Counted from the stretch's first letter, positions 50,899 through 59,531 are shown. The stretch is 64,000 nucleotides of DNA from Prochlorococcus sp. AG-363-B11 (GCA_003278425.1 QCFE01000001.1:82420-146419); one strand, 5' to 3'. Made by a program: numbers and translations. The notes: generated by a model not told the origin, from the sequence alone.

Positions 50899-51052
50899 TC
50901 CCGCCATTCATTATGGACCCAATGATGCTGGAGTATCAGCATTTTCAATAGCACTAGTTGTAATAGGAGTCTTAGTGGGCTCATGGGCATTTGGGGCACT
51001 CTATGGACTAATTAGCAATTATCTAAAAGGAAATAAGAAAAGCGAGGAATGA
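50885..51052 (+). CDS. 55-aa single-helix membrane protein, unknown
   Basis: ATG 50885 opens a 55-aa frame (MDPFDPAIHYGPNDAGVSAF...) with one strong helix (SIALVVIGVLVGSWAFGALYGL) and a Lys-rich end. Hydrophobicity, clear polar ends and Pro/Asp-rich N-terminus make a real small membrane protein likely. No known photosystem subunit fits. Its ribosome access may depend on the upstream 19-codon frame. Confidence 0.55.
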   Translation: MDPFDPAIHYGPNDAGVSAFSIALVVIGVLVGSWAFGALYGLISNYLKGNKKSEE

Positions 51053-51147
51053 GGCCTGCATTAACACTTAATTCTAGATAAATCTATCCCCTGCCCTAAT
51101 CAATTAATTGAACAGGCAATTACTTGACTGACTAAGAAATAATTAGC

Positions 51148-51318
51148 TTAATCTAAATTAGATTTAAGGTGTACCTCAACACACCTAGCAACACAAGCAT
51201 TGCCTTCCTCACCCAGACTGCATGAAGTAATACACTCAAAATACGAGTCTACTGAGTCGTTTTCATCAACAAAAGCTAGCTGCTCCTTCGAAACAAGCAT
51301 TCTATGATTTTCCAACAT
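51148..51318 (-). CDS. 56-aa twin-CX3C small protein, unknown
   Basis: A minus-strand frame from ATG 51318 encodes 56 aa. The central part has two CX3C pairs (ECITSC and ACVARC) in a short acidic context, with no membrane segment (LAFVDENDSVDSYFE ... VEVHLKSNLD). Twin CX3C arrangements form helical-hairpin folds with two disulfides or bind metal. I recall short proteins of this type in marine picocyanobacteria but know no function. Confidence 0.6.
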   Translation of the reverse strand: MLENHRMLVSKEQLAFVDENDSVDSYFECITSCSLGEEGNACVARCVEVHLKSNLD

Positions 51319-51872
51319 GTGCAGTTTACTTGTAGCATAAACTAAGCCTGCTAATTCTATTTAGTTAACAAGAATAAAGTACCTAAGTAATAACTACTAG
51401 GAAGGTCAAGGATTAATTATAACTTTAAGCAGAAGAAACTTTTTAAGGATTAGATAACTAAGAAGAGCTTTAGAACGACCTTTATCGATTCTTAGATAAC
51501 ATTAATATTATTAAAATTTTAAATTGTAAATGACTTAACATAAAAACCGTTATTGAAGGTATTGGAAAAATTATAATCAGAGAAATTAATATAGTATATC
51601 AACTTATAAAAATTTGGATTTAAAAATGAACTTAACCATATAGAATCACAAATAATTCCATATAATGTAGACACCTTGCATCTAATCCTATTTTAATATA
51701 ACAACATTTAGAGTCGTTCTAAATGTTCAAATCTTATAATTATTTCTTTTTTACAGACAAGACTCCTTAGGGAATCTAAATAAATAAACTTTCTAATAAG
51801 CTTTAGGTATCAAAAGAACACTTAAAGTTAAAATCATGAGCCAAAGTAAATCATTAAAAATAAATAGAATAG
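51319..51872. other. Gene-free AT-rich stretch with one perfect inverted repeat
   Basis: About 550 bp without a convincing frame on either strand. The only structure I see is a perfect 10-bp inverted repeat with a 5-nt loop at 51703-51727 (AACATTTAGA/TCTAAATGTT). The stretch borders the minus-strand methyltransferase gene at 51873. Confidence 0.6.
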
Positions 51873-52559
51873 CTAATCGTTAGATGCCAATACAGAAAAA
51901 AAAGGATCACCTTTTAATCCTAAAAAAGATACAACTCCAGGCTGGTAAGTTTCCTCTGAAATGCATATAGGTTCTAGCCACCCTTGTGCCATTAGTACAT
52001 CTTTTACATAATTCAAACGATCATTGTTTGAACCTTCGACCCAAACTCTTGGCGCCTTTGTCCAAAAGGCCCTATTGGAGAATGACACTATAAGTTGTCC
52101 ACCTCGTTTTATAACACGTTTCAGTTCTGCGGCTACATTCTCTGGATATTGCAGATACTGCCAAGCTGCAACCATCAAACAAGCATCAATAGATGAATCA
52201 TCTAAAGGCAAAACTTGATTCTTATTCAGATCCTGCACCCAATGGGCATCTAATCGTTGATTTTTCTCTAGCTCAATAGCATTCATTCCATGACCAATAA
52301 CTCTTTTATAACTTACCTCTTCAGGAAGATGGCTTACCCAACTAGACATCAAATCAAGTACTGTTATATCTTTTGTTAATTTATCTCTATAAAGCTTAGT
52401 CAATCTGCCTCGAAATGCATCGTCTAAGTGATTTACAAATCTTGGCTGAGCGTAAAATATCAAGTCATCTGAATTGTCTTCTTTACTCCTTTGATAACCA
52501 TTCAAAAGAATCGAAGTCATAAAAAAATTAAACGGTGATACGCTGATATTCTTCATCAT
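51873..52559 (-). CDS. SAM-dependent methyltransferase (type 11-like), substrate unknown
   Basis: The 228-aa protein has motif I ITVLDLMSSWVSHLP (a variant), GHGMNAIELEKN as the acidic motif II region, WVQDLNKNQVLPLDDSSIDACLMVAAWQYL and LKRVIKRGGQLIVSFSNR. The glycine-rich loop of motif I is weak (DLMSSWVSHL). The N-terminal 60 residues are unusual. Substrate cannot be told. It stands alone in the accessory stretch. Confidence 0.72.
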   Translation of the reverse strand: MMKNISVSPFNFFMTSILLNGYQRSKEDNSDDLIFYAQPRFVNHLDDAFRGRLTKLYRDKLTKDITVLDLMSSWVSHLPEEVSYKRVIGHGMNAIELEKNQRLDAHWVQDLNKNQVLPLDDSSIDACLMVAAWQYLQYPENVAAELKRVIKRGGQLIVSFSNRAFWTKAPRVWVEGSNNDRLNYVKDVLMAQGWLEPICISEETYQPGVVSFLGLKGDPFFSVLASND

Positions 52560-52636
52560 AACAATTTGGTATTAGAAATAAGAAGCTATAAGAGTCGAAT
52601 AAAATTCTAAGTCAAGAATTTTCTAAATCTAAAACC

Positions 52637-53131
52637 TCAGAAAAAGGAACTTATTCTTTGTCTTAACGAATGAACAAAACAGCCAGTAAATTCATAAGAA
52701 TGATTCTTTCTTCTCCTTATTACTATTCCATATGGATTGACGAAGATGATAAATAATATCCTTAAGAATCTAAAAAGATTTGATTTAGTAGGCGGTCCAA
52801 AAGAATCTTCCTTTGAAAGTTCTTTTATAATTTCTTCTTTAAAGAGCCCTTCTTTAAAAAAAAGTTCAAGTACTTTAGTTTTTTGAGCATTGCTAATTGT
52901 GCTTAATAAAACTTTCATTCCACGAATTGAATCTAAATCTCCATAAACTATCTGACGGGTAATGCTCTGAAATAAATTCTCCCATTTGTAAGGCTCCTTT
53001 TCAAATAAATAAACAGCTTTACTATCAAAATTTGCAATAAGAAGCCTTTCTTTCTCATCATCATCAGTCTGATCTGATATCCAATAAGAATACAGTGGTG
53101 AGATTTTTCTTATATTGGATAAATTCATCAA
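52637..53131 (-). CDS. Hypothetical protein, unknown
   Basis: The 164-aa protein has no recognised domain. The N-terminal half is acidic and polar (DQTDDDEKERLLIANFDSKAVYLFEKEPYKWENLF). The middle is helical, and the C-terminal part has a hydrophobic patch (LFRFLRILFIIFVNPYGIVI) before a basic end. It may be a membrane-associated protein. It belongs to the accessory stretch and has no recognisable partner. Confidence 0.5.
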   Translation of the reverse strand: MMNLSNIRKISPLYSYWISDQTDDDEKERLLIANFDSKAVYLFEKEPYKWENLFQSITRQIVYGDLDSIRGMKVLLSTISNAQKTKVLELFFKEGLFKEEIIKELSKEDSFGPPTKSNLFRFLRILFIIFVNPYGIVIRRRKNHSYEFTGCFVHSLRQRISSFF

Positions 53132-53166
53132 GAAAACTTATCTGACTAAACTTATCCCTATATTAA

Positions 53167-53292
53167 TTAAGCATTTGACTTCTTCACTAAAGCTAAAGAG
53201 GCTTCCTTAAATAATTCTCGAGCTCCAAGAATAACAAACCAGCCTAGAGCTAAACCAATAATAACTGGGGCAAATTCACTTAAATAAGACAT
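53167..53292 (-). CDS. 41-aa single-helix membrane protein, unknown
   Basis: ATG 53292 opens a 41-aa frame with a helix (FAPVIIGLALGWFVILGA) followed by a charged tail (RELFKEASLALVKKSNA). A consensus ribosome-binding site AAGGAGG lies five to eleven bases before it, which is strong for this genome. Size and topology resemble small photosystem or NDH subunits, but the sequence matches none I know. Confidence 0.65.
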   Translation of the reverse strand: MSYLSEFAPVIIGLALGWFVILGARELFKEASLALVKKSNA

Positions 53293-53478
53293 ACCATCCT
53301 CCTTGAGATATTAAAGGGGTGGGGCATAGATGTGTCACAAGATAGCCCCCAAGCCTTGGTTCGCTTCGCTTTCAATAAGCTACTTTAACCATTAAAGCTC
53401 TTCTTATTTCTAGGACAATAAAACTTTTCTGTCTATAAGAGAAAAAACTCAAGCATTTATACATAGCCAAAGAATAGG

Positions 53479-53512
53479 AAATACTTAGAGGAAATCTTCT
53501 AAGTATTTTTCT
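53479..53512 (+). terminator. Plus-strand terminator-like hairpin with no plus-strand gene
   Basis: A perfect 11-bp inverted repeat (AAATACTTAGA / TCTAAGTATTT, 8-nt loop) is followed on the plus strand by TTTTT. No plus-strand gene lies before it, so it might end a small RNA in 53300-53500. Confidence 0.4.
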
Positions 53513-53525
53513 TCTATTAATGAGT

Positions 53526-53560
53526 TAAAAAAAAAGCCCTGTCTTAAAGAGACGGGGCTT
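53526..53560 (-). terminator. Rho-independent terminator of the pcb unit
   Basis: AAGCCCTGTCT at 53534-53544 pairs with AGACGGGGCTT at 53550-53560 (one wobble) and is followed on the minus strand by nine Ts. It lies 59 bp after the stop of the 72-aa protein, the last gene of the pcb unit. Confidence 0.9.
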
Positions 53561-53618
53561 AAAAGATTTATTAGTTTCATTACAGCTAGAACAAAATGTC
53601 TAGCTATATTGAATTTTT

Positions 53619-53837
53619 TCAGGATCTGCCTGATAATTTTTGTCTTTCTGTTCCTTCAAACTTTTCAGGATCATTACAGTCTCTTGCATACCAATGGAAT
53701 TGGGAGACTTGGATTATTGCAATGAATCCAAAAATTACTGGTAGTAGTTGAAAACCACCTGATGGCTTTACTAAGCCTAAGTCTGATGGGTGAGGTAGCT
53801 GAGTTGCGAAATCCAGCAAATGCGAGAAGTCAATCAT
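53619..53837 (-). CDS. 72-aa membrane protein downstream of pcb, unknown
   Basis: The 72-aa protein has a Pro/Gly-rich N-terminal part (LPHPSDLGLVKPSGGFQ), one or two hydrophobic stretches (LLPVIFGFIAIIQVSQFHW) and a charged tail with DCNDPEKFEGTERQKLS. It follows pcb by 18 bp on the same strand, before a shared terminator. The context suggests a role in light harvesting or antenna assembly; I recognise no family. Confidence 0.65.
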   Translation of the reverse strand: MIDFSHLLDFATQLPHPSDLGLVKPSGGFQLLPVIFGFIAIIQVSQFHWYARDCNDPEKFEGTERQKLSGRS

Positions 53838-53855
53838 ATCGAGTAGTAAATAGTT

Positions 53856-54941
53856 TTAGTCAGACAAGGTAATCCTTGAGTTATCCAAGTTGGTTACTGC
53901 GTTTGTAACGCTTCTGAAGTCAAAGCCCATTGCACGAATTGCATGCCATAGGTGACCTTGGATAAAGAAGAATCCCAAGTAGTAATGGACATTACTTAGC
54001 CAAGCACGAGAAGTGTGACCAGTAACAACCCCATCCATGTTGCCTGTATCTATCCAATAAGGAGAGATGCCAAACTTAAGTTGTAAAGTCTCCCCATACC
54101 AAGCTTCTGGGTAAACAGTTGTATTAGTTGCACACCAGAAGGCTGCAATAATTGCCATCCAACCGATACCAGCTAAAGACCAAGAGAGAACTGCTTCAGC
54201 TGAAAGTAATCCAGCACCTTTGAACTTGGTATAAGTACCAATTTGCTTAGTTGCAATATGGAATGCACCACCTCCAATCTGGAAGAAAGCTAAGAAAGCG
54301 TGCCCACCCATGACATCCTCAAGGCTGTCTATTTGAATGAAATCAAATTGATGGTTCCAAATCTGGGTAAGGTCGAGGTTGTAATTAACCTGACGTATAG
54401 CCTCTATAGCAGGGTCATAAATACCATGAACTCTTGCCCATTCAACAAACCATATATTGGCAACACCAAAAAATACAAGGTGATGGCCAAGGATAAATGT
54501 TTGGTTGTCTGGATTGTCCCATTCAAGCTTAAACCTAGCTGCTTGACGGTGCTCAGGGCGGCCATCAGCAAATAAACCTGAAGAATTCTGAGTATCTTCA
54601 CTAAAGACTACTGAGTGCAAAAGTCCAGCTAGAGCATAAACAAATGAACAAATCAGATGAAAAATGCCAACGAATGCAACATCTTGTCCTGTCCAAGCTC
54701 CTGCTTGGTCAAAACCTATACCCAAAGAAGCTAAATGAGGGATACTCACCATCCCTTGATGTCCCATTGGGATGTCAGGGTTGAAGCGAGCAAGCTCCCA
54801 TAGGGTATTTGCACCAGCTGTAAAAGCAATTAATCCTGTATGCGCAACATGCGAGCCTATAAATCGACTTGACTTGTTGGTTACTACAGAGTTACCAACC
54901 CACCACCCGTAGGTGACGTCTGGATTTCCATAGGTCTGCAT
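53856..54941 (-). CDS. pcb: Pcb chlorophyll a/b-binding antenna protein
   Basis: Pcb proteins replace the phycobilisome in Prochlorococcus and are six-helix relatives of CP43 and IsiA. Typical motifs are SHVAHTGLIAFTAGANTLWELARF, VGIFHLICSFVYALAGLLHS, ILGHHLVFFGVANIWFVEWAR, HAFLAFFQIGGGAFHIATKQ and YYLGFFFIQGHLWHAIRAMGFDFR. The many paired His residues bind chlorophyll. 361 aa; the CP43 large lumenal loop is absent. Which Pcb paralogue it is cannot be told. About 900 bp of non-coding DNA lie upstream. Confidence 0.95.
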   Translation of the reverse strand: MQTYGNPDVTYGWWVGNSVVTNKSSRFIGSHVAHTGLIAFTAGANTLWELARFNPDIPMGHQGMVSIPHLASLGIGFDQAGAWTGQDVAFVGIFHLICSFVYALAGLLHSVVFSEDTQNSSGLFADGRPEHRQAARFKLEWDNPDNQTFILGHHLVFFGVANIWFVEWARVHGIYDPAIEAIRQVNYNLDLTQIWNHQFDFIQIDSLEDVMGGHAFLAFFQIGGGAFHIATKQIGTYTKFKGAGLLSAEAVLSWSLAGIGWMAIIAAFWCATNTTVYPEAWYGETLQLKFGISPYWIDTGNMDGVVTGHTSRAWLSNVHYYLGFFFIQGHLWHAIRAMGFDFRSVTNAVTNLDNSRITLSD

Positions 54942-55841
54942 AGGTTAAAAAAGTATTTTAAAAACTCGTCCGAGCTTACAGGCATTTTGCTATTGAAGGA
55001 ACAGACGTTAAACATCCGTAAAAAAGATGAATAATTAAAGCTGCCCCAGTAAAAAGAGCTAAAGCTTTATAACTGGAAAAAAATATGGATAAATATGCAG
55101 TAAAACTTGCCTTATTTGATTAAATTCCCCTTAGGGTTTTTCTTAAATAAAACTTAGGTGGCTTTAACAACTTCAAATTACAAGTGTGAGGTTTGATGTC
55201 TAATTGGCCTTCTCATTTAAATTCTTCTCCTAGGCGATCCTAGGTAGCTTTGAAGTGATCGCAAATTTAGTGTTCTATGATTTCCCTAATCTCTGTAATC
55301 ACCTCTGAGGCATCATGAATAGCTTTGTAAGGTCTAAAATTCAGTGATCCATAGGGTGCTAGAACTAAAAGAAAGCTTTAAAGCCAGTTCATCTGATAGG
55401 GAAGTAGAATGGATCTTATGATCTTGGATGATCCCAATATTATTGATGTCTCTAAAGTTTGGTTATCAAAAATGCAGCTAATTGATTATCCTTTTAACTA
55501 AGCAGAATCATCTTTACCAAAAACAAGCTTTTCTCCAAAAATGCTTTACGTACAAATTCAGAATTAAGCTAATGGTCTATAAAAGGCTCTCTTTGCAATA
55601 TATTTGGTAAATCTCAATTAAATAGAAAGGCTTTAAACTAGTTAATCCATGTCTAGATTTTTATCATTCTAAATAAGCCTTATGAATCATGAGGGAGGAG
55701 ATCAAATTGAAAATAAGCAAGTAACATACTAATATAAACTTAGAAAGATTAACTCATATACAAAGTTCGATAAATTATCTAATTTTTTAGATTTTTAAGA
55801 AAGATTTTAGATTTTCATTTTTTAGTCTTTATGAAATGATT
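54942..55841. other. Long 5' region of pcb, no annotated gene
   Basis: About 900 bp between pcb and the amidotransferase gene, likely containing the pcb promoter and leader. A minus-strand frame with no standard start (54976-55122) encodes about 48 hydrophobic residues. CCTAGG occurs twice at 55229-55234 and 55239-55244. A 30-codon plus-strand frame at 55409-55501 is not convincing. No RNA family was recognised. Confidence 0.6.
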
Positions 55842-56567
55842 TCAAGCAAGTAAATCAAATATTTTATTAATAAATTTTAGACGGTTGTTCAATGTTTCTT
55901 TACCAAAGTTTGATTGTTGTTTTAATAAAAAATCAGAAGCATTATCCCCAATGGCATCATGAATAAATTCTTTATCTTCAAGTATCCATTGTCTAGCCAT
56001 ATCTTCCTCTATCTCTACATGGAACTGAATCCCATAAGCAAGTCGATTTATAGAAAATAGCTGCTCTAAACAGATTTCAGTACTTGCAATTATCTTCGCA
56101 CAAGTAGGTAATATAGCTCTGTCTCCATGCCAGTGAAGAACATTCAATCTAGAGCTTAAAAACAAATTTAATGGGTGATTTACTTCCTTAAAATAAACCG
56201 GTGCCCATCCAACTTCTAACTTTTTAATTTGTGTTTTATTAGACTTTAAAGGTTCTACAGATCCTCCCGCTGCGTACGCCAAAAGCTGAGCGCCTAAGCA
56301 AACACCAATAACTCTAATTTGATTTTCCAAGGCAAGTTTTAAAGTTTCAACTTCCTTTAATAGCCATGGGTAATTAGAGTTATTTATATCTCCAACCCCC
56401 ATAGGACCTCCCATTACCAACAACAAATCTGTGGCAACTAACTTAGGGATAGGCTCTCCCAAATATAATCTAGAAATAATTACATCTTTTTTATGCTCAA
56501 TAGCAACTTTAGAAAAAAGACCTGGTCCCTCTCTTTCAATATTTTGAAGAACTACTAATCTTTGCAT
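55842..56567 (-). CDS. Class I glutamine amidotransferase-like protein
   Basis: The 241-aa protein has the GATase fold with nucleophile Cys90 in RVIGVCLGAQLLAYAAGG and the catalytic His in YGIQFHVEIEEDM. It resembles stand-alone GMP-synthase-like amidotransferases used on small molecules or gamma-glutamyl compounds. No biosynthetic partner is adjacent, so the substrate is unknown. ATG 56567. Confidence 0.85.
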   Translation of the reverse strand: MQRLVVLQNIEREGPGLFSKVAIEHKKDVIISRLYLGEPIPKLVATDLLLVMGGPMGVGDINNSNYPWLLKEVETLKLALENQIRVIGVCLGAQLLAYAAGGSVEPLKSNKTQIKKLEVGWAPVYFKEVNHPLNLFLSSRLNVLHWHGDRAILPTCAKIIASTEICLEQLFSINRLAYGIQFHVEIEEDMARQWILEDKEFIHDAIGDNASDFLLKQQSNFGKETLNNRLKFINKIFDLLA

Positions 56568-56653
56568 TTTAACAACTATAGAAACAAATCATTAAAAACT
56601 AACTTCAATCAATAAACTTTTAGAAAGTAAAAGCACTCACTTATTAAAAAATT

Positions 56654-57985
56654 CTAACTGGACCAACTCTGAAAAAGATCTATTACACTTACTATTAAGC
56701 CAAAAGCTATCACTGGAGGAGAAACCCAACGAAGCATGAATTTAAGGTATCTCCTAACACTGAGATTAGAATTACTCGATGCAAGATCTTCATCAAACTT
56801 ACGTGGAACTACCCAACCAAGGAAGATGGCAAGCATGAAGCCTCCAAAGATCAATAATACGCCTCCAAAAATACTGTCCACCTTACCTAAAAAATCTAAG
56901 CTCAAGGCAGAAGGAATACCTAAAATAAATAGTAAACTTGTTGAGACAAAAACAGCTTTTGACCTGCTCCAAGCAAATTTATCCATCAATGATGAAACAG
57001 GAACTTCTAGTAAAGAGATAGAAGAAGTAATAGCTGCAATATATGCAAGAGCAAAAAACAAAACTGCCACGATTCTTCCAGTTAACCCTAGTGTTCCCAG
57101 ACCGGTAGGCAAAGAAATAAACAATGTCCCAACAGTAGATCCAGTAATAACTTCTTTTAACCCAAAACTCATCACGATTGGGAAAGTAATCATTCCAGCT
57201 AACAATCCAACAGCTGTATCAATAGAAGCGACCGCCAAGGCCTCTTTGGGCAATTGCTTCTTCCGATCTAAATATGAGGAATAAGCAATCATAATTCCAA
57301 TACCTAGACTTAAGGAAAAGAAGGCCTGAGTAAATGCATTTCTGATTGTAGAAGGATTAAAGAATTCAGAAATATCAATCTTAAAAAGAAAAGTTCTATA
57401 ACCTTCCCAAGTACCCGTGAGGGTTGCTGCCCAGAGCGCAAGAACTATCAACAAGGTGAAAAGTATAGGGACCCCCCACTTACTCATTCGCTCAATACCT
57501 CCTCTGACGCCGGCAGAAACGACTGATGCAGTTAAGAGAAGACTAATTAATTGGCCTAGGAGAACACTGCTCCCGGTGCTAATTGAACCAAAAAACGTTT
57601 CAGCTTCTGCTGTATTTGCGGGGAGAGCGAAGAATAGAGAATGCAAGAAAGTATCTAATGTCCACCCCATTAACACTGCATAATATGAACCAATACCTAG
57701 TGGAGCAATAACGAATAACCAGCCCATCCAACTCCACTTCGAACCTGCAGCCTTTACAGGTGCAACAAGAGCACTGCTGGAAGTCCCCCTTCCAAGAACC
57801 ATCTCAGATACAAGTACGGGGAGACAAACAACAAGAACAATTAAAATATAAAGGAGCAAAAAAGCTGCTCCCCCTCCTTCAGAAGCCCTATAAGCAAAGC
57901 CCCAGAGATTGCCTAGACCAACTGCACTACCAGCAGCAGCTAAAACAAACCCCCATCTCGAGCGCCATTGTTCACGCATCTCCAT
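56654..57985 (-). CDS. Neurotransmitter:sodium symporter (NSS/SNF) family transporter
   Basis: The 443-aa protein has about 11-12 helices in the LeuT fold. Signatures: WGFVLAAAGSAVGLGNLWGFAYRASEGGGAAFLLLY at the N-terminus with the Na+-site region and SEMVLGRG. Bacterial NSS members import amino acids or related compounds with sodium, suitable for seawater. The substrate is unknown. The start is ATG 57985 (MEMREQW) or 57979. Confidence 0.88.
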   Translation of the reverse strand: MEMREQWRSRWGFVLAAAGSAVGLGNLWGFAYRASEGGGAAFLLLYILIVLVVCLPVLVSEMVLGRGTSSSALVAPVKAAGSKWSWMGWLFVIAPLGIGSYYAVLMGWTLDTFLHSLFFALPANTAEAETFFGSISTGSSVLLGQLISLLLTASVVSAGVRGGIERMSKWGVPILFTLLIVLALWAATLTGTWEGYRTFLFKIDISEFFNPSTIRNAFTQAFFSLSLGIGIMIAYSSYLDRKKQLPKEALAVASIDTAVGLLAGMITFPIVMSFGLKEVITGSTVGTLFISLPTGLGTLGLTGRIVAVLFFALAYIAAITSSISLLEVPVSSLMDKFAWSRSKAVFVSTSLLFILGIPSALSLDFLGKVDSIFGGVLLIFGGFMLAIFLGWVVPRKFDEDLASSNSNLSVRRYLKFMLRWVSPPVIAFGLIVSVIDLFQSWSS

Positions 57986-58123
57986 AAAAACTCTTTAAGG
58001 TTGCTATCTAATATTCAATTATGAAAACTACAGCAAGTATCAACAAAAATAGTTAGCTCTTGTAGGAATTCCCTATCAGATTAAACAGAGTTACATTAAT
58101 TAATTTCTTCATCAGCGAAAAGA

Positions 58124-58411
58124 CTAACCCCAAATTGAAAGAGTCAAGTCCGAGTTCAAACTTCGAAGGTCTATATATTCTTGAAATACATTTGACTCAA
58201 ATGCCTTTTTTGCTGCTGATTTGGATGGAAATTCCACAACAATCCCTAATTGCCCACCATCCCATTCATTTAAATCAGAATTTTGACTGATATCCTTTGC
58301 TATTACAATGCCGCCAACTGAAAGAAGCCAAGGAATTACTGTTTGAATATATTCGATAAATATATCAGTGTTTTCTATGCTTACTTGCTTGATCCAATAG
58401 CCTTTAGACAC
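58124..58411 (-). CDS. DUF1330 family protein
   Basis: From GTG 58411 the protein (95 aa) reads M-SKGYWIKQVSIENTDIF and continues with GGIVIAKDISQN, GGQLGIVVEFPSKSAAKKAF and YIDLRS, which is the DUF1330 layout, a dimeric alpha/beta-barrel-like fold. The length of 95 aa matches the family. The frame continues 37 codons upstream to 58522, but those residues look unrelated, so I reject the longer start. Function unknown. Confidence 0.75.
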   Translation of the reverse strand: MSKGYWIKQVSIENTDIFIEYIQTVIPWLLSVGGIVIAKDISQNSDLNEWDGGQLGIVVEFPSKSAAKKAFESNVFQEYIDLRSLNSDLTLSIWG

Positions 58412-58955
58412 AGAATATAAAGAAATTTGGAAGAAGTATCGCACGGTGCGGAGTAAATCGTCCAAGTTTAGGAAAAGTTTCTCAAACCACATACATCTAG
58501 CTTCTCTATAAAACTTAAACAACTTTGGCTCTCTGCAATTGTTCCTCGTCTTAGGGAAGAAGCCTCTAGGAGGTTGATCTACAAATTTCTCTTAACAGAA
58601 AAATGTAAATAAATATCTAACTTATTTCTTCTATCATCAATAATGCCATGAAGATTCAGATGGTCTCTAAACCTTAAGGTAAGAGTTATTCCTTTTCTGA
58701 GGTTTTAACTTAAACAAATTTAAGTTAAACAGACTTACATCTCTTGCATAAAAAAATATACGGTTTACTAAGATCAGTTGAGTAAAGCTTTCTGAGTACT
58801 TAACGAAGGTTTGTCCAAGATTTCAAAGAGATTAATCAATCGAATGTACATTAAATTTTCTACGTAATCAAACCAGCTCTGATTTTAATGAAAAAGTAAT
58901 GGTTACAAATAGCAAAACCATTCATGAAATCATTGCAAGGGAGCATCTTAATTCA
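58412..58955. other. Gene-poor stretch with an 8-bp inverted repeat
   Basis: About 540 bp with no convincing gene apart from the rejected upstream extension of DUF1330. A perfect inverted repeat AACTTAAA-CAAA-TTTAAGTT lies at 58707-58726 and could be an operator-like site or a weak hairpin. No other structure was seen. Confidence 0.45.
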
Positions 58956-59141
58956 TCATTTTTCAAATTCTTCTCTTCGTCTTAATGCCTGACTAATCTT
59001 TCCAGCAACGAATGGGATATGAGTAGAGTATTTTTTAAGTTGGATTCGTTCTTCAAGAGAGACTGAATCGCCAGTTGCAAGACGCTCTATGATTTCTTCG
59101 ATTCTGCGTCGAGTTTCAGTAGTAAGCATGCGAAACGTCAT
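58956..59141 (-). CDS. Small helical protein, unknown
   Basis: The 61-aa protein is charged and helical (RRRIEEIIERLATGDSVSLEERIQLKKY), with a conserved-looking middle HIPFVAGKISQALRRREEFEK. No membrane segment. It resembles short conserved picocyanobacterial proteins that I cannot name. ATG 59141. Confidence 0.65.
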   Translation of the reverse strand: MTFRMLTTETRRRIEEIIERLATGDSVSLEERIQLKKYSTHIPFVAGKISQALRRREEFEK

Positions 59142-59321
59142 TGCATTAACCTTCTTGCAATAATGATAATTAATTTAATAAGGATCAGCCCATCCGCAAT
59201 AATTTCCTAAATGAATCAGAGAGAACTTAAATCATAAGTAATAAAGAGCAAAGAAAAATCAAAAGACTGGATCAAGCCTCCTTATATTAGATTTAGGATC
59301 CACTCTCAACGAATTCATTCA

Positions 59322-59456
59322 ATGTCAGAAAAAAACGGGAAGGAATTGGCAACAGTTTCTGTTTACCTCAACACAGGTATAGTTGCAGGCCTTTTTGGGA
59401 TTGGCTTTATAGCAGCTGCTCTTATATTTGGGATACTTACTTTAGTTATCAGGTAG
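59322..59456 (+). CDS. 44-aa membrane protein with VSVY-NTG motif, unknown
   Basis: ATG 59322 opens a 44-aa frame: a polar start (MSEKNGKELATVSVYLNTG) and one helix (AGLFGIGFIAAALIFGILTLVI). It is clearly related to the protein at 63799-63999: both have E(F/L)xxVSVY(L/I)(N/D)TG followed by a helix with an A-A/S-AL motif. So a small paralogous family exists in this genome; function unknown. Confidence 0.75.
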   Translation: MSEKNGKELATVSVYLNTGIVAGLFGIGFIAAALIFGILTLVIR

Positions 59457-59531
59457 AGCAGGATCTGTACTCAATATCAGGATTATGGGAACAAAGGCCT
59501 TGCTGCTTATCTTCCATAAATCAAAATAAAA

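Noticed and set aside
55409..55501. 30-codon plus-strand frame (MDLMILDDPN...)
   Set aside because: Too short, with no good ribosome-binding site and no recognised family.
56736..57284. 182-codon plus-strand frame inside the NSS transporter
   Set aside because: It is antisense to a clear membrane transporter and shows Pro/Lys/Ser bias typical of shadows.
58412..58522. 37-codon extension of the DUF1330 gene
   Set aside because: GTG 58411 gives the normal 95-aa family length; the extra residues match nothing.
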